Counted from the first letter of the stretch, positions 1-8,913 are shown. The stretch is DNA of 64,000 nt from Terriglobales bacterium (GCA_035567895.1 DATMPC010000049.1:1-64000); one strand, 5' to 3'. The notes: generated from the letters alone by a model not told the origin. Translations and numbers: made by a program.

Positions 1-900
1 CGCGGTCGTGCTCAGGTTCGCGGTTCCGCTTACAACGCTCTGTGTGTCGCCGTTGACGAAGCCGGTGATGAGTGCAGTGAACGTCGGGTTCGCGGCTCCA
101 TAGGTGCGCGAAGCGTTCTGTGCTGTAACAGTCAGCACGGCTGCATTCACCGTCAGGGTGCCGTTGACGAAGGTGAAGGTGTAGTTGGTGGCAGTGAGCG
201 TTCCCGCAGTGGCGGTGATCGCATAGCTGCTGACGCCCGACGCCTGTGTCGCGGTCGTGCTCAGGTTCGCGGTTCCGCTCACTACACTCGCCGTATCCCC
301 GTTGACGAAGCCGGTGATGAGCGCAGTGAACGTCGGGTTCGCGGCTCCATAGGTGCGCGATGCATTCTGTGCTGTAACAGTCAGCACGGCCGCATTCACC
401 GTCAGTGTGCCGTTGACGAAGGTGAAGGTGTAGTTGGCGGCAGTGAGTGTTCCCGCAGTGGCGGTGATGGGATAGCTGCCTGTGTTCGAGGCTGGTGTCG
501 CGGTCGTGCTCAGGTTCGCAGTTCCACTTACTACGCTCTGCGTATCCCCGTTGACGAAGCCGGTGATGAGTGCAGTGAACGTCGGGTTCGCGGCTCCGTA
601 GGTGCGCGAGGTGTTCTGTGCTGTAACAGTCAGCACGGCCGCATTCACTGTCAGCGTGCCGTTGACGAAGGTGAAGGTGTAGTTGGTGGCAGTGAGCGTT
701 CCCGCAGTGGCGGTGATCGCATAGCTGCCGACGCCCGACACCTGTGTCGCGGTCGTGCTCAGGTTCGCAGTTCCGCTCACTACACTCGCCGTATCCCCGT
801 TGACGAAGCCGGTGATGATTGCGCTGAAGGCAGGGTTCGCGGCTCCATAGGTGCGCGAGGCGTTCTGTGCGGTGACGGTCAACACCGCTAGGTTCACATT
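1..900 (-). repeat. Tandem 249-bp MBG-domain repeats
   Basis: The motif GCGGTCGTGCTCAGGTTCGC (last base varies between copies) recurs at 2, 251, 500 and 749, exactly 249 bp apart, and most of each unit is nearly identical to the next. Each unit encodes 83 residues containing NASRTYGAANPTFTA and ITGFVNGDT, typical of MBG (mucin-binding-gene-like) bacterial Ig domains. The phase-preserving, near-identical copies imply recent duplication and likely copy-number variation. The array continues beyond position 1. Confidence 0.85.
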
Positions 901-3900
901 GACGCTCACTGAAGTGGTTACCGTCTCGTAATTGACCGTGTCCGCGGGAGTGAACTTCACCGACAGCGTCTGATTGCCTGCTCTCAGCACGGTGCCAGCT
1001 GGAGGCATGTATGTGAAGCTACCTGGCACAGTGGCAGTGGCGTTCAATTGCGACGCGCTGAGTGCTGTGCCGTAGGTAATGGCTGCCGGATTGGCCCAGG
1101 TGATCGTAGGCGTGGCCGGTAGTACCGTCAGCACCGTAGGATCTGAACTGATCCCATGTTGGGCTGCCGTAATGTTGCTGGACCCAACTGTGACAGCCGT
1201 GGCCAGTCCATCATCGGTGATGTTCACCACCGCTTGATTCGAGGAACTCCAAATCACGGAGGTGGTCAGATCCTGAGTAGTCCCGTCCGTGAAGGTGCCT
1301 TTTGCAGTGAATTGCTGTGTCAGCCCTTTAACAATTGACGCGCTCGTCGGGCTAACGCTAATCGATTGCAGCATTGCCGCGGTTACCGCAAGAGAGAACG
1401 TATTCGACGTGACACCGCCCTTGCTGGCAGTGATGCTGCTCAAACCCACTGTGACTCCCGTGGCCATCCCGCCGTTATCGATATTGACTACGTTAGGAGT
1501 CAAGGAGGTCCAGATTGCGGAGTTAGTCAGGTCCTGGGTAGTGCCATCGCTGAAGGTGCCAATAGCGGTGAACTGAATGCTCGTGCCCTTGGCGATCGAG
1601 GTATGGTCCGCCCTGATCATGATCGACTGAAGCACAGCCGGAGTGACGGTCAGTGTGAATTTGTTTGAAGTAACCCCGCTCTGCGTGGCACTGATGTCAG
1701 TCGAGCCGAGGCTGATTCCCGTAGCCACGCCTGCAGCATTGATGCCTGCGATTGTGCTATCGGAGGAATTCCAGGTTGCTGCGTTTGTTAGATCCTGAGT
1801 GCTGCCATCGCTAAACGTTCCGATTGCCGTGAACGGAACGCTGGTCCCCTTCGCGATGGAAGTCTTCGCAGCAGAAATGACAATTGACTCCAGCACAGCC
1901 GGAGTGACAGAGAGCGGAAAATTGCCGGACGTAACGCCGTTCTGAGTAGCGCTGATGTCGCTGGAGCCGACCGAAACACCAGTCGCGAGTCCGTTGGCGG
2001 TGATGGTTGCCGCACTTTCGTTGGAGGAATGCCAGCTCACAGAGTTCGTCAGATCCTGCGTAGTGCCATCACTGAATGTTCCAATCGCCGTGAATTGATC
2101 GCTCGTGCCTTTCGCGATAGAAGGCTCTGCGGCGCTGATGGTGATGGATCCTAGAGTGGCCGGAGTTACGCTCAGCGGAAGCGTATTCGAAGTGATCCCG
2201 CTGCGGCTGGCGCTGATGTTCGCGGAACCGACCGAAGCTCCGGTCGCCAAACCGGAGGCGCTGATGCTAGCTACTCCCGGATTGTCCGATTTCCACGTCA
2301 CGACGGTACTCAAGTCCTGCGTCGTGCCATCGCTGAAACTTCCGGTAGCGGTGAACTGATCGGTCGTTCCTTTTGCGATCGAACCGCTGATGGCGTTGAT
2401 AGTGATCGACTGCAGGGTCGCCGGCATCACGGTGAGAGTAAAGTTCTGCGTCTCATCAGGAATCACACCGTTGTGCGCGGTGATCGTAATTGGGAAACTA
2501 CCGCTCACCGTGGGCGTTCCCCTCAGCGTTGCCGTGCTGTCATGGTTGTCTGTGAACGTGACATCATGCGGAAGCGTTCCTGCTTCCGTCAGATTCGGAA
2601 TGGGGAAACCAGTCGCGATAACGTTGAACGAGCCGGCATCTCCGACCTTGAAGGTCGTGTTGTTTCCACTCGTGATGACAGGGGATTGATTGACCGCTTG
2701 GTTTAGTGGCGAAGACATGCTCGAGTGGAAGTTGGTATCACCGCCGTAGACCGCAGTGATCACGTGGGATCCGATGCCAAGCGTCGAAGTGTTGAATGTC
2801 GCCCGGCCGGAAGCCAGCGTACCAGTGCCCAGAGTGGTGGTGTCGCCTTGAAAGGTTACGGTGCCGGTAGGCGTGCCACCGGCGCTGGTGACCGTTGCTG
2901 TGAAGGTGACGGCGGCTCCGAATGTCGACGGATTCAGCGAACTCGCAACTGCCGTCGAAGACGAGGCCTGATTGACGGTCTGAGTCAGAGGCGAAGAGGT
3001 GCTCGACTGGAAGTTAGTATCGCCGCCGTAGACAGCATTGATGGCATGCGGTCCAAGGGCGAGTGTGGAAGTGTTGAAGGTCGCCTGGCCGGAAGTCAGC
3101 GCACCGGTGCCCAGTGTGGTGATGCCGTCTTTGAAGGTCACAGTGCCGGTCGGAGAGCCGCTGGTGCTTGTGACTGTTGCCGTGAAGGTGACGGCCGCTC
3201 CGAAAGTCGAGGGATTCAGCGAACTAGCCACTGCCGTCGCCGACGAAGCCTGACTCACGGTCTGACTCACCGCCGCAGACGTGCTCGACTGGAAGTTGGA
3301 ATCGCCGCCGTAGATCGCGGTGATGACATGCGGTCCGGTGGCGAGCGTCGAAGTGTTGAACGTCGCTGTGCCGGAAGTCAGCGTTGCTGTGCCCAGTGTG
3401 GTGCTGCCGTCCTTGAAGGTCACCGTCCCGGTCGGTGTGCCGCCTGTGCTGGTGACGGTTGCCGTGAAGGTGACCGCAGCTCCGAAGGTCGAGGGGTTCA
3501 GCGAACTCGCCACTGCCGTCGCCGACGAAGCCTGACTCACGGTCTGGCTCACAGCCGAAGAGGTGCTCGCCTGGAAGTTGGTATCGCCGCCGTAGAGCGC
3601 GGTGATCGAATGGGGTCCGGAGGAAAGCGTCGAAGTGTTGAACGTCGCCGTGCCGGAAGTCAGGGTTCCTGTGCCCAGTGTGGTGCTGCCGTCCTTGAAG
3701 GTCACCGTGCCGGTCGGTGTGCCGCCGCTGCTGGTGACCGTGGCCGTGAAGGTGACCGCAGCTCCGAAGGTCGAGGGGTTCAGCGAACTCGCCACTGCCG
3801 TCGCCGACGAAGCCTGATTGACGGTCTGGCTCAGTGCCGAAGAGGTGCTCGCCTGGAAGTTGGTATCGCCGCCGTAGAGCGCGGTGATCGAATGGGGTCC

Positions 3901-5133
3901 GGAGGAAAGCGTCGAAGTGTTGAACGTCGCCGTGCCGGAAGTCAGGGTTCCTGTGCCCAGTGTGGTGGTGCCGTCTTTGAAGGTGACTGTGCCTGTAGGC
4001 GTGCCGCCGGTGCTTGTGACCGTGGCCGTGAAGGTGACGGCAGCTCCGAAGGTCGAGGGATTCAGCGAACTCGCGATTGTCGTCGAAGACGAAGCCTGAT
4101 TGACGGTCAGGGCGAGGTTCTGCACTGCATCCGTGCCTACGCCGTTGTGCGCGGTGAATGAGATCGGGAACGAACCGCTGGCAGTCGGAGTTCCGCTCAG
4201 CACTCCGGTGGCGGTGTTGAACGTCACACCTGCCGGCAGTGCACCGCTCTCGCTCAGCGTCGGAGTGGGGAAGCCGGTCGCCGTTACCGTGAATGAACTG
4301 AGTGAACCGAGAGTGAACGCGGTGTTGTTCGCGCTGGTGATGGCGGCCGCCTGATTGACGATCAGCGTGAAGTTCTGCGTTGTATCCGGAGCTGCGCCGT
4401 TGTGCGCGGTAATCGTGATTGGGAAATTCCCGGGGACCGTCGCTGTGCCGCTTAGCTTCGCCGTGCCATCGTGGTTGTCGGTGAAGGAAAGCCCGTTTGG
4501 TAAGGATCCGACTTCTGTCAGCGTAGGAGTGGGGAAGCCGATGGCTGTGACGGTGAACGAACCGGCAGTGCCTACCATGAACGCTGCGCTGCCTGCACTG
4601 GTGATCGCGGGCGCCGTGGCTGACTGGAAAATTGCGAATGGAGAGAAAGAGGTAACGCTTCCGCAGACCGTGTGGTTTGCCGTGTCGACCGAGATCGTTA
4701 CATCGACCCAGGCGCTCCCGTTGTAGTGAAAGAGGCGTGGCGAATTCACGAACGTAATCGCTGTGTAATTGATGCAAACGGTAACGGTGCCGGAAAAGAC
4801 CGCCGTAGTGGACAGGTCGAAGTACTGTGCGGGGTTGCCGACAAGGAATCCGGCAGGAGGCGCCGCCCCGGTGCTCGCCATTGTGAGGGAGGTCATTCCC
4901 CCCTGGGTAACGTTGCTGAACGTCAATTTGGCAGGCGTTGCGCCGTTTGCGTCTGCCGGTTGAACGGAGACGTTTGTTCCCGTCGACGTATTGTTTGTTG
5001 TTGGAGGGGGCGAAGAACTGGATGAGAAGTTGTTAGATCCGCCCCCACCGCCGCATCCGGCCGTCCAAAGCGCCAGGCTCACGATGAGGACCATCGCTCT
5101 TAGGACAACAGTCCCATGCTTGCCAAACATCAT
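1..5133 (-). CDS. Giant Ig-like-repeat surface lipoprotein (3' end outside window)
   Basis: Seen: an open frame runs from ATG at 5133 through position 1, at least 1711 codons with no stop. The N-terminus has a hydrophobic stretch and a lipobox (TAGC, Cys at about residue 27) followed by a Gly/Ser/Pro/Thr-rich linker, so it is probably lipidated and exported. Domains in order: an N-terminal beta domain ending VTSFSPFAIF (about residues 50-165); two putative-Ig (He_PIG-like) domains (4640-4100); five Ig-like repeats of 94 residues (282 bp period, about 4100-2715); another He_PIG-like domain (about 2700-2400); five BIG2-like repeats of 87 residues (261 bp period, about 2400-1130); one further Ig-like domain; then MBG-type repeats of 83 residues (249 bp period) running off the window. 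Known: such stacks act as surface stalks or adhesins. The ligand or enzymatic head, if any, lies off the left edge. An overlapping His/Arg-rich frame at 3224-4777 is only a shadow. Confidence 0.85.
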   Translation of the reverse strand, partial: MMFGKHGTVVLRAMVLIVSLALWTAGCGGGGGSNNFSSSSSPPPTTNNTSTGTNVSVQPADANGATPAKLTFSNVTQGGMTSLTMASTGAAPPAGFLVGNPAQYFDLSTTAVFSGTVTVCINYTAITFVNSPRLFHYNGSAWVDVTISVDTANHTVCGSVTSFSPFAIFQSATAPAITSAGSAAFMVGTAGSFTVTAIGFPTPTLTEVGSLPNGLSFTDNHDGTAKLSGTATVPGNFPITITAHNGAAPDTTQNFTLIVNQAAAITSANNTAFTLGSLSSFTVTATGFPTPTLSESGALPAGVTFNTATGVLSGTPTASGSFPISFTAHNGVGTDAVQNLALTVNQASSSTTIASSLNPSTFGAAVTFTATVTSTGGTPTGTVTFKDGTTTLGTGTLTSGTATFNTSTLSSGPHSITALYGGDTNFQASTSSALSQTVNQASSATAVASSLNPSTFGAAVTFTATVTSSGGTPTGTVTFKDGSTTLGTGTLTSGTATFNTSTLSSGPHSITALYGGDTNFQASTSSAVSQTVSQASSATAVASSLNPSTFGAAVTFTATVTSTGGTPTGTVTFKDGSTTLGTATLTSGTATFNTSTLATGPHVITAIYGGDSNFQSSTSAAVSQTVSQASSATAVASSLNPSTFGAAVTFTATVTSTSGSPTGTVTFKDGITTLGTGALTSGQATFNTSTLALGPHAINAVYGGDTNFQSSTSSPLTQTVNQASSSTAVASSLNPSTFGAAVTFTATVTSAGGTPTGTVTFQGDTTTLGTGTLASGRATFNTSTLGIGSHVITAVYGGDTNFHSSMSSPLNQAVNQSPVITSGNNTTFKVGDAGSFNVIATGFPIPNLTEAGTLPHDVTFTDNHDSTATLRGTPTVSGSFPITITAHNGVIPDETQNFTLTVMPATLQSITINAISGSIAKGTTDQFTATGSFSDGTTQDLSTVVTWKSDNPGVASISASGLATGASVGSANISASRSGITSNTLPLSVTPATLGSITISAAEPSIAKGTSDQFTAIGTFSDGTTQDLTNSVSWHSSNESAATITANGLATGVSVGSSDISATQNGVTSGNFPLSVTPAVLESIVISAAKTSIAKGTSVPFTAIGTFSDGSTQDLTNAATWNSSDSTIAGINAAGVATGISLGSTDISATQSGVTSNKFTLTVTPAVLQSIMIRADHTSIAKGTSIQFTAIGTFSDGTTQDLTNSAIWTSLTPNVVNIDNGGMATGVTVGLSSITASKGGVTSNTFSLAVTAAMLQSISVSPTSASIVKGLTQQFTAKGTFTDGTTQDLTTSVIWSSSNQAVVNITDDGLATAVTVGSSNITAAQHGISSDPTVLTVLPATPTITWANPAAITYGTALSASQLNATATVPGSFTYMPPAGTVLRAGNQTLSVKFTPADTVNYETVTTSVSVNVNLAVLTVTAQNASRTYGAANPAFSAIITGFVNGDTASVVSGTANLSTTATQVSGVGSYAITATAGTLTATNYTFTFVNGTLTVNAAVLTVTAQNTSRTYGAANPTFTALITGFVNGDTQSVVSGTANLSTTATPASNTGSYPITATAGTLTAANYTFTFVNGTLTVNAAVLTVTAQNASRTYGAANPTFTALITGFVNGDTASVVSGTANLSTTATQASGVSSYAITATAGTLTATNYTFTFVNGTLTVNAAVLTVTAQNASRTYGAANPTFTALITGFVNGDTQSVVSGTANLSTTA
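1130..2400 (-). repeat. Tandem 261-bp BIG2-like repeats (five copies)
   Basis: The GTCAGATCCTG-like core (encoding QDLTN) recurs near 1266, 1527, 1788, 2049 and 2310, a period of 261 bp or 87 residues. Each unit reads approximately SIAKGTSxxFTAIGTFSDG followed by TTQDLTN and a VTVGSSNITA-like end, which fits the BIG2 family. These copies are more diverged from each other than the MBG units, suggesting an older expansion inside the same gene. Confidence 0.75.
2715..4100 (-). repeat. Tandem 282-bp Ig-like repeats (five copies)
   Basis: Five units of 94 residues, each containing SLNPSTFGAAVTFTATVTS, GTVTFKDG, TLGTG and YGGDTNFQ, with period 282 bp (anchor GGGTTCAGCGAACTCGCC-like sequence near 2931, 3213, 3495, 3777 and 4059). 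This is the bacterial Ig-like domain 3 type. Adjacent units share long identical stretches, so assembly collapse or slippage is possible here. Confidence 0.8.
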
Positions 5134-5498
5134 TTATTTCTCGTGCAGTTTTGGTGTTTGGGCCCGACTGAACTTGAGACGGAAACAAACTTCAACCGAG
5201 GCTGTGGGGGACTAACGTAGCCTCTTAAAAGGGGATAACAGTATAGTACTTTTCCGATATTAGGGGTTATAAAATTGGGTACCGCTGAAGGCAGTCCAGA
5301 GCCCACTCGTCACTTATTCGCAGGTCGGAAAGAAGCAAGGGAAGCCGCCAACTGCGCATCAAGCCAGTCTCCCTTCTCCTAGAACTCTCTCCCTGTTCTC
5401 TCAGATATCTCTCCCTGTTAATTTCGCGGAACCTGGCTAAAATTGAGAAATCCAGCCGATTTTTGTCGATTTCGCTCTCTGCTAACTTTTTCTCCCTG
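5134..5498. other. Gap upstream of the Ig lipoprotein; AT-rich, TCCCTGTT repeats
   Basis: No credible gene. On the minus strand this is the 5' region of the surface lipoprotein. The left part is AT-rich and could carry its promoter, but no convincing -35/-10 pair was found. From about 5380 to 5498 the motif TCTCCCTGTT occurs three times, twice extended to TCCCTGTTAATTT. The same motif is at the punA 3' end and after the GH3 gene near 43700. Confidence 0.55.
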
Positions 5499-5678
5499 TT
5501 AATTTAGCGAGACAGACAAACGCGGAATCAACGCCTGAAGCAGTCGGGCGAATTGTCCCTTAATCTTCTGCCCAATCTCCAGAACCTCTGCGTGGTTAAT
5601 CGGCTGGTCGAGAATCCCCGCCGCCATGTTGGTCACCACCGATATGGCGAGCACTTTCATGCCGCAGTGGCGCGCGAC
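5499..5678 (-). pseudogene. Duplicated 3' end of a purine nucleoside phosphorylase gene
   Basis: Seen: this 180-bp stretch aligns in the same orientation with the last 179 bp of the intact punA at 6630-6808 (offset about 1130 bp). I count about 25 mismatches over the 158 bp compared, roughly 84% identity. In the punA frame it reads VARHCGMKVLAISVVTNMAA and onward to LLQALIPRLSVSLN and a stop, without interruption, about 55 residues. It has no start and no upstream two thirds. Homology stops abruptly at 5678, three bases before the stop codon of the truncated ParB gene. Many differences are at third codon positions, so the piece came from a diverged homologue or is an old copy, rather than a recent duplication error. 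Confidence 0.85.
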
Positions 5679-5680
5679 AG

Positions 5681-6142
5681 TTAACCTGAGGTGTCGGGTG
5701 ACAGTCCTTGGATCAATAGATCGATTTGGGGCACTTCGAATCCAGTAATGTCCAGGTTGAAGTCAAGATTCAGCGCGGCCAACTCTTGGAAATGTTCCCC
5801 TAACAACGCCTCATTCCATTCGGCGTTTTCCGTCAATTTGTTATCCGCGATCATGAACGCAGTGGCCTCGGCGTCGGTGAGGTGGTCGACCGAGATGGTT
5901 GGCACTTGTTCAATGCCAGCCAGCTTTGCGGCTTCGATGCGCCCGTGGCCAGCGACAATTTGATCTTGGGCGTTAACCAGGACGGGAACGATGAACCCAA
6001 ATCGCAAAAGGGCTCGGGCTAGCTGATCTAATTGTTTCTTGCTGTGTTTCCGCGGGTTGCGGGAATTAGGCTTGAGCTGTGAGGTGGATCGATAATTGAC
6101 TGATATTTGAGGAGCACATAGCGACGGATTCTGGTTTAGCAT
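5681..6142 (-). CDS. Truncated ParB/Srx-domain protein (DNA-methylase type N-terminus)
   Basis: A 153-residue protein starting at ATG 6142 with AAGGAAAG just upstream. Residues about 15-110 form a ParB-like nuclease domain: LKPNSRNPRKHSKKQLDQL, then FGFIVPVLVNAQDQIVAGHG and RIEAAKLAGI, then ADNKLTENAEWN. This version normally forms the N-terminus of phage or island adenine/cytosine-N4 methylases of about 400 residues; here the methylase part is missing. The frame ends at GLSPDTSG, exactly where the sequence switches to the punA-like fragment, so the gene was probably cut by recombination. It may still be expressed as a small ParB-domain protein, but loss of function is more likely. Confidence 0.75.
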   Translation of the reverse strand: MLNQNPSLCAPQISVNYRSTSQLKPNSRNPRKHSKKQLDQLARALLRFGFIVPVLVNAQDQIVAGHGRIEAAKLAGIEQVPTISVDHLTDAEATAFMIADNKLTENAEWNEALLGEHFQELAALNLDFNLDITGFEVPQIDLLIQGLSPDTSG

Positions 6143-6629
6143 TTGTGCACTTTCCTTTTATGCAAATTTGCTTACCTTTCATTGGCATGTGTCCTCTCAA
6201 TTTTTTTTAGTGAGCGGCAAACTCACGGGAGCAAGTTTACCCCGGAAAATCTTTCGGCAATACTCAAGAACGCAGACGAATCTTTTTCAGAGACATGCTT
6301 AGGCTCACTCGCGCTACGTGACGTACCAAGTTGTCGCTCGCTGCCTTAGTCGAACAGACTCGATCACAATCGGTGCGGCGAACGCGCATGGAGACCAACG
6401 GAAGCAGCTTCCTGCTTTTTGTGAGGCTCCAGCGCACATGGATTGGAGCAATTCCCCTGTTATTTCGTTCGAATTCCCTGTTCAGCCCTCGTTTATTCCC
6501 TGTTCCGCTGCAATTAATTCCCTGTTATTTTCCCGCCCAAACAGCAGCAATCGCGAAATCCCCGCTAAAGACGCGGATTTCTGCCAGAGGCCAAGAAGGC
6601 CCCGGAAATTTTCCCTGTAAATTTCCCTG
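6143..6629. other. Repeat-rich gap between truncated ParB gene and punA
   Basis: No credible gene; the short frames here have no recognisable content. The right half (about 6450-6640) carries at least five copies of an AATTCCCTGTT / TTCCCTGTTAATTT motif leading into the punA stop codon. The left end holds the Shine-Dalgarno of the ParB gene. Together with 5499-6142 this forms the segment bracketed by the two punA 3' ends. Confidence 0.55.
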
Positions 6630-7478
6630 TTAATTTAGCGAGCTCGTCAAACGCGGAATCAACGCCTGGAGCAGTTGGGCAAACTGACCTTTGATCCTCT
6701 GCCCAATTTCCAGAACCTCCGCGTGATCAATCGGCTGATCGAGAATTCCTGCTGCCATGTTGGTCACCACAGAGATAGCCAGCACCTTCATGGCGCAGTG
6801 TCGTGCCACCACCACTTCTGCGACCGTGGACATGCCGACAACGTCTGCTCCGATCGTTCGCAGAAATCGAATTTCCGCCGGTGTTTCATAGCTCGGCCCC
6901 GGCACGGCAGCGTACACACCTTCGTAGATGTCGACGCCTTGCCGTTTTCCTTCGGCCAGCGCGAGCGCCCGCCATTCTTTTGAGTACGCTTCGGTCATGT
7001 CAGGAAAACGCGGGCCAAAACGTTCTTCATTCGGGCCCATCAATGCATTTGTACCTTGCAGGTTGATGTGATCGCTGAGGACGACCAGGCATCCGGGCTT
7101 GAGCTTTGGACCTATTCCGCCCGCGGCATTCGTAAGCAACACTCCCTTGATTCCCATGCGGCAAAACACGCGCATCGGAAATGTGACGCGTGCCATGCTG
7201 TGACCTTCGTAGTAATGCACGCGGCCTTGCATGGCTGCTACGGCAACATCTCCGACTCGGCCGATTACTAGATTCCCCGCGTGTCCTTCGGCGCTCGAGA
7301 CCGGGAAGTTCGGAATCGTGGAGTAGGGAAGCACGACACGATCTTCCAGATCGTCGGCGAAAGCTCCTAAACCGGACCCCAAAACGAGTGCGAGCCGTGG
7401 ACGCAGCGCGGTCTTGCTGAGGATGAACTCAGAGGCTTCGCCCGCGTGCGACCACTGGTCCGTCGCCTGAAGCTTCAT
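6630..7478 (-). CDS. punA: Purine nucleoside phosphorylase
   Basis: 282 residues, usual length for the trimeric PNP/MTAP family. It splits (deoxy)guanosine and inosine with phosphate into base and (deoxy)ribose 1-phosphate in the cytosol. Visible motifs: phosphate-binding LVLGSGLGAF near residue 33, GRVHYYEGHS, LTNAAGGI, PGPSYETPAEIRFL, and GMSTVAEVVVARH near the purine-binding Asn (VVTNMAAGI). The next gene downstream on the same strand is the truncated ParB gene. Upstream lie a palindromic repeat, a nucleoside transporter and thymidine phosphorylase, so it belongs to a nucleoside-salvage cluster. Its 3' end is duplicated at 5499-5678. Confidence 0.93.
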   Translation of the reverse strand: MKLQATDQWSHAGEASEFILSKTALRPRLALVLGSGLGAFADDLEDRVVLPYSTIPNFPVSSAEGHAGNLVIGRVGDVAVAAMQGRVHYYEGHSMARVTFPMRVFCRMGIKGVLLTNAAGGIGPKLKPGCLVVLSDHINLQGTNALMGPNEERFGPRFPDMTEAYSKEWRALALAEGKRQGVDIYEGVYAAVPGPSYETPAEIRFLRTIGADVVGMSTVAEVVVARHCAMKVLAISVVTNMAAGILDQPIDHAEVLEIGQRIKGQFAQLLQALIPRLTSSLN

Positions 7479-7480
7479 AA

Positions 7481-7667
7481 TTCACCACGGAGGCACGGAG
7501 ACACGGAGAGCGGCAAAACAGAAACGTGAGTAAAGGATGAAGAAGCAAAGAGGATCGAAACGGCTTGATGCGCGCACACTGATGCCTGCGCGATGTTTGA
7601 TGTATGGCTGATTCCGGTTTTAGTCCTCAACTCGCTTTTCTCCGTGCCTCCGTGTCTCCGTGGTGAA
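7481..7667. repeat. CACGGAGG-type inverted repeat element
   Basis: Arms of about 30 bp at 7481-7510 and 7638-7667 (both containing CACCACGGAG/CTCCGTGGTG) enclose about 127 bp. It lies between punA and the CNT transporter. The same family appears at 32570-32719 and, in a diverged form, at 22180-22399. It has no transposase and is MITE-like. It generates a spurious 70-codon frame (SPRRHGGTEK), which I do not call as a gene. Confidence 0.75.
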
Positions 7668-7683
7668 AGACTTTCTTGGTTAA

Positions 7684-8913
7684 TCAATGTTGCACCAGGA
7701 GACTCACGATCGAAGCCGACATTAAATTCGCCATCGTGCCTGCGAGCATCGCGCGAAATCCGAGCTTTGTTAATTCAGACCGTTTGTTTGGAGCCAGCGC
7801 GCCGATTCCCCCGATCTGAATTCCGATGGATGAGAAGTTGGCGAAGCCACAGAGCGCAAATGTCGCGATCGTTACGGATCGCGGATCCAGCGCATCCTTC
7901 ACGACTCCCAAAGACTGATATGCAATCAGTTCATTGATCACCATACGAGTCCCAAGCAAGTTTCCAACCGACACCGCATCTTTCCAGGGAATTCCGATGG
8001 CGTATGCGACGGGAGCAAAGACATGTCCAAGAAGACTCTGAAGGCTGTCCGGAAACCTTGCGATGTGCTGGTGAATTCCACCGAAGATACCATTGATCAG
8101 TGCGACCAGCGCGATAAAGGAAATCAACATGATCGCGACATTGAAGGCTAACTGGCCGCCGTCGATGGTCCCACGGGCAATCGCGCCAAGGATGTTATCG
8201 TCGCGGTGCATATCCTCCTTGGACATCTCAACTTTACCTTCTGTCTTCGGCGTTTCGGTTTCCGGCACCAGCATCTTCGCCATGAGAATCGTGCCGGGCG
8301 CAGTCATAATTACGGCTGCGAGTAGATGCTCAGCCTTGGCGCCAAACGCAATATAGGCTGCCATAATTCCGCCCGAGACATGCGCCATGCCGGCGGTCAT
8401 GATCGTCATCAGCTCAGAGCGTGTGCACTCCGGCAGGAATGGGCGAATGGTAAGCGGGGCCTCGGTCTGGCCCATGAAGATTGAAGCGGCTACGTTGAGC
8501 GATTCCACGCCGCTCACTTTCATCGTGAGCTTCATCAGCCACGCAAAGAAGCGAATCACCAGTTGCATGATGCCGAGGTAGTACAGCACCGCGAAGAACG
8601 CGGAAATGAAAATAATCGTCGGAAGCACCTGAAAGGCGAATACAAATCCGACCGGGGGCAAGTTAATACCGAGCTGCCCAAAAACAAATGCCGCTCCGGC
8701 TGATGAGTAAGAGAGCAGTTTGGTGACGGCGTCGCCCGCCGCTTTCATGAAGTGTTGGCCAAAGGTCCAGCGCAGCACGATGAGTGCGAAGACGAGCTGC
8801 AGTCCAAGCCCCCAAAGAATAGTTCGAAGACGAATCGCTTTGCGATTCGTAGAAAATACGTACGCCAAGCCAATAATCCCAACCATGCCGATCAAGCCTG
8901 TAAGTCTGATCAT
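7684..8913 (-). CDS. Concentrative nucleoside transporter (CNT/NupC family)
   Basis: 409 residues with many hydrophobic helices, about the size of NupC-type inner-membrane transporters that import nucleosides with H+ or Na+. Family signatures are visible: GQTEAPLTIRPF in the substrate-binding re-entrant region, and VGNLLGTRMVINELIAYQ, the conserved NEL/NEF helix. ATG 8913 is preceded by AGAGAAG. It sits 38 bp downstream of deoA and upstream of punA on the same strand, so uptake and phosphorolysis of nucleosides are encoded together. Substrate range (purine versus pyrimidine) cannot be read from the sequence. Confidence 0.92.
   Translation of the reverse strand: MIRLTGLIGMVGIIGLAYVFSTNRKAIRLRTILWGLGLQLVFALIVLRWTFGQHFMKAAGDAVTKLLSYSSAGAAFVFGQLGINLPPVGFVFAFQVLPTIIFISAFFAVLYYLGIMQLVIRFFAWLMKLTMKVSGVESLNVAASIFMGQTEAPLTIRPFLPECTRSELMTIMTAGMAHVSGGIMAAYIAFGAKAEHLLAAVIMTAPGTILMAKMLVPETETPKTEGKVEMSKEDMHRDDNILGAIARGTIDGGQLAFNVAIMLISFIALVALINGIFGGIHQHIARFPDSLQSLLGHVFAPVAYAIGIPWKDAVSVGNLLGTRMVINELIAYQSLGVVKDALDPRSVTIATFALCGFANFSSIGIQIGGIGALAPNKRSELTKLGFRAMLAGTMANLMSASIVSLLVQH

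Noticed and set aside
1-900. CRISPR-like regular repeats
   Set aside because: The units are 249 bp, coding, and have no short repeat/spacer structure; they are protein domain repeats.
2725-4161. 478-codon plus-strand frame rich in Arg/Gly
   Set aside because: Antisense shadow of the same repeat array; no signal, domain or start context.
3224-4777. 517-codon minus-strand frame rich in His and Arg
   Set aside because: It is an out-of-frame shadow of the Ig-repeat lipoprotein; its repetitiveness comes from the DNA repeats.
6143-6633. Short plus-strand frames between the ParB gene and punA
   Set aside because: No domain, poor start context and overlap with TTCCCTGTT repeats.
7475-7687. 70-codon frame with SPRRHGGTEK
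   Set aside because: Arises from the CACGGAGG inverted repeat; this string is a well-known spurious product of such repeats.
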